From the NCBI GenBank assembly GCA_946887155.1, contig CAMPKM010000137.1:1-7332 (forward strand): a DNA stretch of 7,332 bases. Direction: 5' to 3'. Source of the stretch: an uncultured Gemmatimonadota bacterium (GTDB lineage Bacteria > Gemmatimonadota > Gemmatimonadetes > Gemmatimonadales > Gemmatimonadaceae). Within the stretch, counting starts at the first letter, position 1, and each line of letters starts with the position of its first letter. The notes under the pieces are model-generated. The model was not told where the DNA came from. It worked only from the letters and a program-made list of their open reading frames with translations, and did not search any database. The position numbers and the translations under genes are program-made. This document shows positions 5,428 to 7,332 of this stretch, piece by piece.

Positions 5428-5866
5428 GGCCGGTCCGAAACTCCGCGCGCTCGGCTGGCGTGACTGGCGGGACCTCGTCCGCGCGCAATTCGCGCTCGCG
5501 CGAGCGAATCGGGAAATGCGGACACTGCCCACCGGCGACATGGTGCGGGATGAATCGCGGCCGGCCGCTCAGGCGGGAGGTGTCGACCGAACCCTCGATG
5601 CCCGGCGAATCGCGCTGGCGGTCAATCGCGCGGCGGCGTTCGGGTTCTTCCGGCCAAAATGCCTCGTGAAATCGCGCGCCCTGCGGCGCATGCTCGACGA
5701 CGCGGGGATCGAGGGCGCGGACGTCCGCGTTGGAGTGTTCCTGCGCGAGGGTCGTTTTCTGGCACACGCGTGGGTGGAGTATCGCGGGCAGGTGGTCGGT
5801 GACGATCCCGCCTTCGTCGCGAATTACGTACCGATGACTGGGATCCAGGTGGCGGCCATCGAATGA
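5339..5866 (+). CDS. Transglutaminase-fold leader peptidase (B2, Transglut_core3-like)
   Basis: Cysteine-protease-like enzyme that cuts the leader off the precursor once B1 presents it. Seen, counting from ATG 5339 (175 residues): an N-terminal helix (LGWRDWRDLVRAQFALARAN) usual for the family, catalytic Cys108 in RPKCLVKSRAL, catalytic His143 in LAHAWVEY, and Asp155 or Asp156 in VVGDDPAF as the third residue of the triad. The start is uncertain. ATG 5339 forces an 89-base overlap with B1b and a poor leader segment; CTG 5399 would fit the domain better but is rare as a start; ATG 5516 gives a tidy 116-residue protein but deletes the N-terminal helix. No ATG, GTG or TTG lies between 5342 and 5515 in this frame. 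The stop overlaps the K2 start as ATGA. Confidence 0.82.
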   Translation: MSTDSSRNSSPTVWSRTWRRLRREIRRYRRAGPKLRALGWRDWRDLVRAQFALARANREMRTLPTGDMVRDESRPAAQAGGVDRTLDARRIALAVNRAAAFGFFRPKCLVKSRALRRMLDDAGIEGADVRVGVFLREGRFLAHAWVEYRGQVVGDDPAFVANYVPMTGIQVAAIE

Positions 5867-6801
5867 CGCAACTCTACGACGTGTTTGGCGGCACACTTCG
5901 CTCGGAGCTGCCGATCGAGGAACTGCCCAAGGCGATGGCGGTTTCCCCTGATTGGACGCTGCGCGTGGAGGATCGCACCACGCCTTCACCCCCCGGTGAG
6001 CTGCTCGGCACCGATATCGTGTACGGCGACACCCGCGTCAGATGCTACAGGACCGACGGCGGGTTCGCGCTCGTTTTTGATGACACCGGCCGATTCGATG
6101 TCTCGTCCGACGGCGCACACATCACGTGGTATCGCTCCGCTGACGCCGACCTCCAGTCGGCGCTGGCCGACATAACGAGCCGCGTGCTGGCGCTGGCGCT
6201 CCATGCCAGTGGCGTCTTCTGCCTCCACGCCAGCGCGGTGTCAGTGGCCGGAACCGGATTGGCGTTCCTCGCGCCGAAGCATCACGGGAAGTCGACGCTG
6301 TGCAGCGCCCTCGTGCTGCAGGGGGCCCGCGCACTCAGCGACGATACGGTGCCCGTGCGGCCGGGGTCGACGCCGATGCTGTCGCCTGGCTTGCCCCGCC
6401 TCCGGTTGTGGACGGACGCCGCGGCGCGCCTGTTCGGCACCGACGATAAAGGCGCGGTCACGAAGCGAGTCATGGACCACCTCGATCCGGATCGCGTGGA
6501 AACCGAATCGGTGCGGTTCGGCGCCGCCTATGTGCTGACCCCCGTGACGAGCCTGCCGGATGGCGCCGTCGTCGCCCGGCAACGCCTGGACACCATCGAG
6601 TCGACCATGTGCCTCGTCAGGCACTCCAAGCTCGGCCCGGTGCTCGCCGGCTCCGAGTCGCCGTTGATGCTGGCGCGGGCCGCTGATGTCGCCAGCGTGG
6701 TGCCCGTGTACGCGCTACACGTGGTCCGCGACCTGAACCGCATCGGTGAACTGGCCACACAGTTGGTTCGCTGGCACGAAACGGGGCAGGAGAACTCGTG
6801 A
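5863..6801 (+). CDS. HPr kinase-like lasso-peptide kinase, copy 2 (K2)
   Basis: 312 residues, a clear paralogue of K1 along its whole length: FGGTLRS at the start, DDTGRFDVSSDG-WYRS, CLHASAV (His122), P-loop APKHHGKST at 137-145 (Lys143, Ser144) and SDDTV with Asp160-Asp161. As in K1, the first P-loop Gly is Ala and bulky residues (His-His) precede Gly142. The C-terminal third (about 210-312) matches K1 less well apart from LVRHSKLGPVL versus LVKFAKLGNLL. The start is ATG 5863 in an ATGA overlap with B2, and its stop overlaps the ABC gene as GTGA, so B1b-B2-K2-ABC read as one coupled unit. Expected role: phosphorylation of the precursor's C-terminal Ser. Whether it repeats K1, extends its product to further phosphates or serves another peptide is unknown. 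Confidence 0.85.
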   Translation: MTQLYDVFGGTLRSELPIEELPKAMAVSPDWTLRVEDRTTPSPPGELLGTDIVYGDTRVRCYRTDGGFALVFDDTGRFDVSSDGAHITWYRSADADLQSALADITSRVLALALHASGVFCLHASAVSVAGTGLAFLAPKHHGKSTLCSALVLQGARALSDDTVPVRPGSTPMLSPGLPRLRLWTDAAARLFGTDDKGAVTKRVMDHLDPDRVETESVRFGAAYVLTPVTSLPDGAVVARQRLDTIESTMCLVRHSKLGPVLAGSESPLMLARAADVASVVPVYALHVVRDLNRIGELATQLVRWHETGQENS

Positions 6802-7332
6802 CGTCATCGACGCTGGAGGTGCGGGAGTCCGAGAGCTCAGCCACTCGTGACACGGTGGTTCGGGCTTCGGGGCTGACGAAACGTTTTCCGGCCCGGCGCG
6901 GCCTGAAGCAAACGTTGCTACACCCGTTCGATAACACAAAAACCACCGTGGTGTCCGACGTGACCTTCACGATCGACGCCGGTGAGTTCCTCGGGTTGCT
7001 GGGGCCTAACGGGGCCGGGAAGACGACGCTGCTGAAGATGCTGTCGACCCTCATCATTCCCGACGAAGGGTCGGCCTCGATTGCCGGCAAGGACGTGGTG
7101 AAGGACGCGGCGTCGGTACGCGAGCTGGTGTCGCCATGCCTGACGATGGAGCGGAGCCTCTACTACCGGCTATCGGCCCGCCAGAACCTCGAAGTGTACG
7201 CGGACCTGCAGGCCGTCGACCGGCACCAGCGGGACGCGCGCATCACCGAGGTACTGCAGGCGGTTTCGCTCGCCGACACCGGCGAAAAGATGGTCGGACA
7301 GTTCTCGAGCGGCATGCTGCAGCGGTTGCTCA
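6798..7332 (+). CDS. ABC transporter ATP-binding protein, 3'-truncated by the window
   Basis: From GTG 6798 (overlapping the K2 stop as GTGA) the frame stays open to the last base, 178 codons. The first ~22 residues are a polar extension, then ASGLTKRFPARRG starts the nucleotide-binding domain. Walker A is GPNGAGKTT at 69-77 and the signature is SSGMLQ at 170-175; Walker B lies beyond the end. In the Q-loop region the sequence is VSPCLTMERSLYYRLSARQNL, with no Gln in the usual place; this resembles the GER-x-LYWRLTARENL type of ABC-2 exporter ATPases. It likely exports the mature peptide or gives immunity (the D role in lasso clusters); a permease gene would be expected next. Confidence 0.9.
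   Translation, partial: MTSSTLEVRESESSATRDTVVRASGLTKRFPARRGLKQTLLHPFDNTKTTVVSDVTFTIDAGEFLGLLGPNGAGKTTLLKMLSTLIIPDEGSASIAGKDVVKDAASVRELVSPCLTMERSLYYRLSARQNLEVYADLQAVDRHQRDARITEVLQAVSLADTGEKMVGQFSSGMLQRLL

Overview
The window is part of a GC-rich bacterial gene cluster for a ribosomally made, post-translationally modified peptide of the lasso-peptide type. All genes lie on the + strand. In order they are: an asparagine-synthetase-like macrolactam cyclase (its 5' part lies outside the window), a 60-residue precursor, a PqqD-like RiPP recognition element protein (B1a), an HPr-kinase-like peptide kinase (K1), an uncharacterised-family nucleotidyltransferase, a second PqqD-like protein (B1b), a transglutaminase-fold leader peptidase (B2), a second HPr-kinase-like protein (K2), and the first 178 codons of an ABC-transporter ATPase that runs off the end. 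No rRNA, tRNA, mobile element or CRISPR array was seen. The host cannot be named from this sequence. High GC, separate B1 and B2 genes and a Tyr-Pro-Leu-Gly-Thr leader would suit Gemmatimonadota, Acidobacteriota or Actinomycetota, and I do not separate these.

Layout: 1-1865 holds cyclase and precursor, the precursor having the best ribosome binding site in the window. 1866-2189 is a structured gap with a strong intrinsic terminator (stem 1986-2020) and a perfect 8-4-8 palindrome (2082-2101). B1a (2190-2468) follows. The gap 2469-2741 has a second intrinsic terminator (2619-2648) and a 7-1-7 dyad just before K1. From 2742 on the genes are mostly coupled: K1/nucleotidyltransferase, B1b/B2, B2/K2 and K2/ABC all overlap; only 4925-5034 separates the nucleotidyltransferase from B1b.

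How it should work (family knowledge plus inference): B1 binds the leader of the precursor and presents it to B2, which removes the leader; the cyclase activates an Asp/Glu side chain with ATP and closes a macrolactam on the new N-terminus. Kinases of the PadeK/ThcoK type phosphorylate the C-terminal Ser of the precursor, and this precursor does end in Ser. The nucleotidyltransferase, a recurring partner of such kinases, may add a group to that phosphate. The ABC transporter would export the product or give immunity.

What stands out: (a) the precursor has a textbook lasso leader, but no Asp/Glu 7-9 residues after the expected cleavage site, so ring formation must use another cleavage site or other chemistry; (b) both the recognition protein and the kinase are duplicated as diverged paralogues beside a single visible precursor; (c) both kinases have an altered P-loop; (d) B2 has no good start codon and is read from deep inside B1b; (e) B1a sits between two terminators as if it were its own transcription unit.
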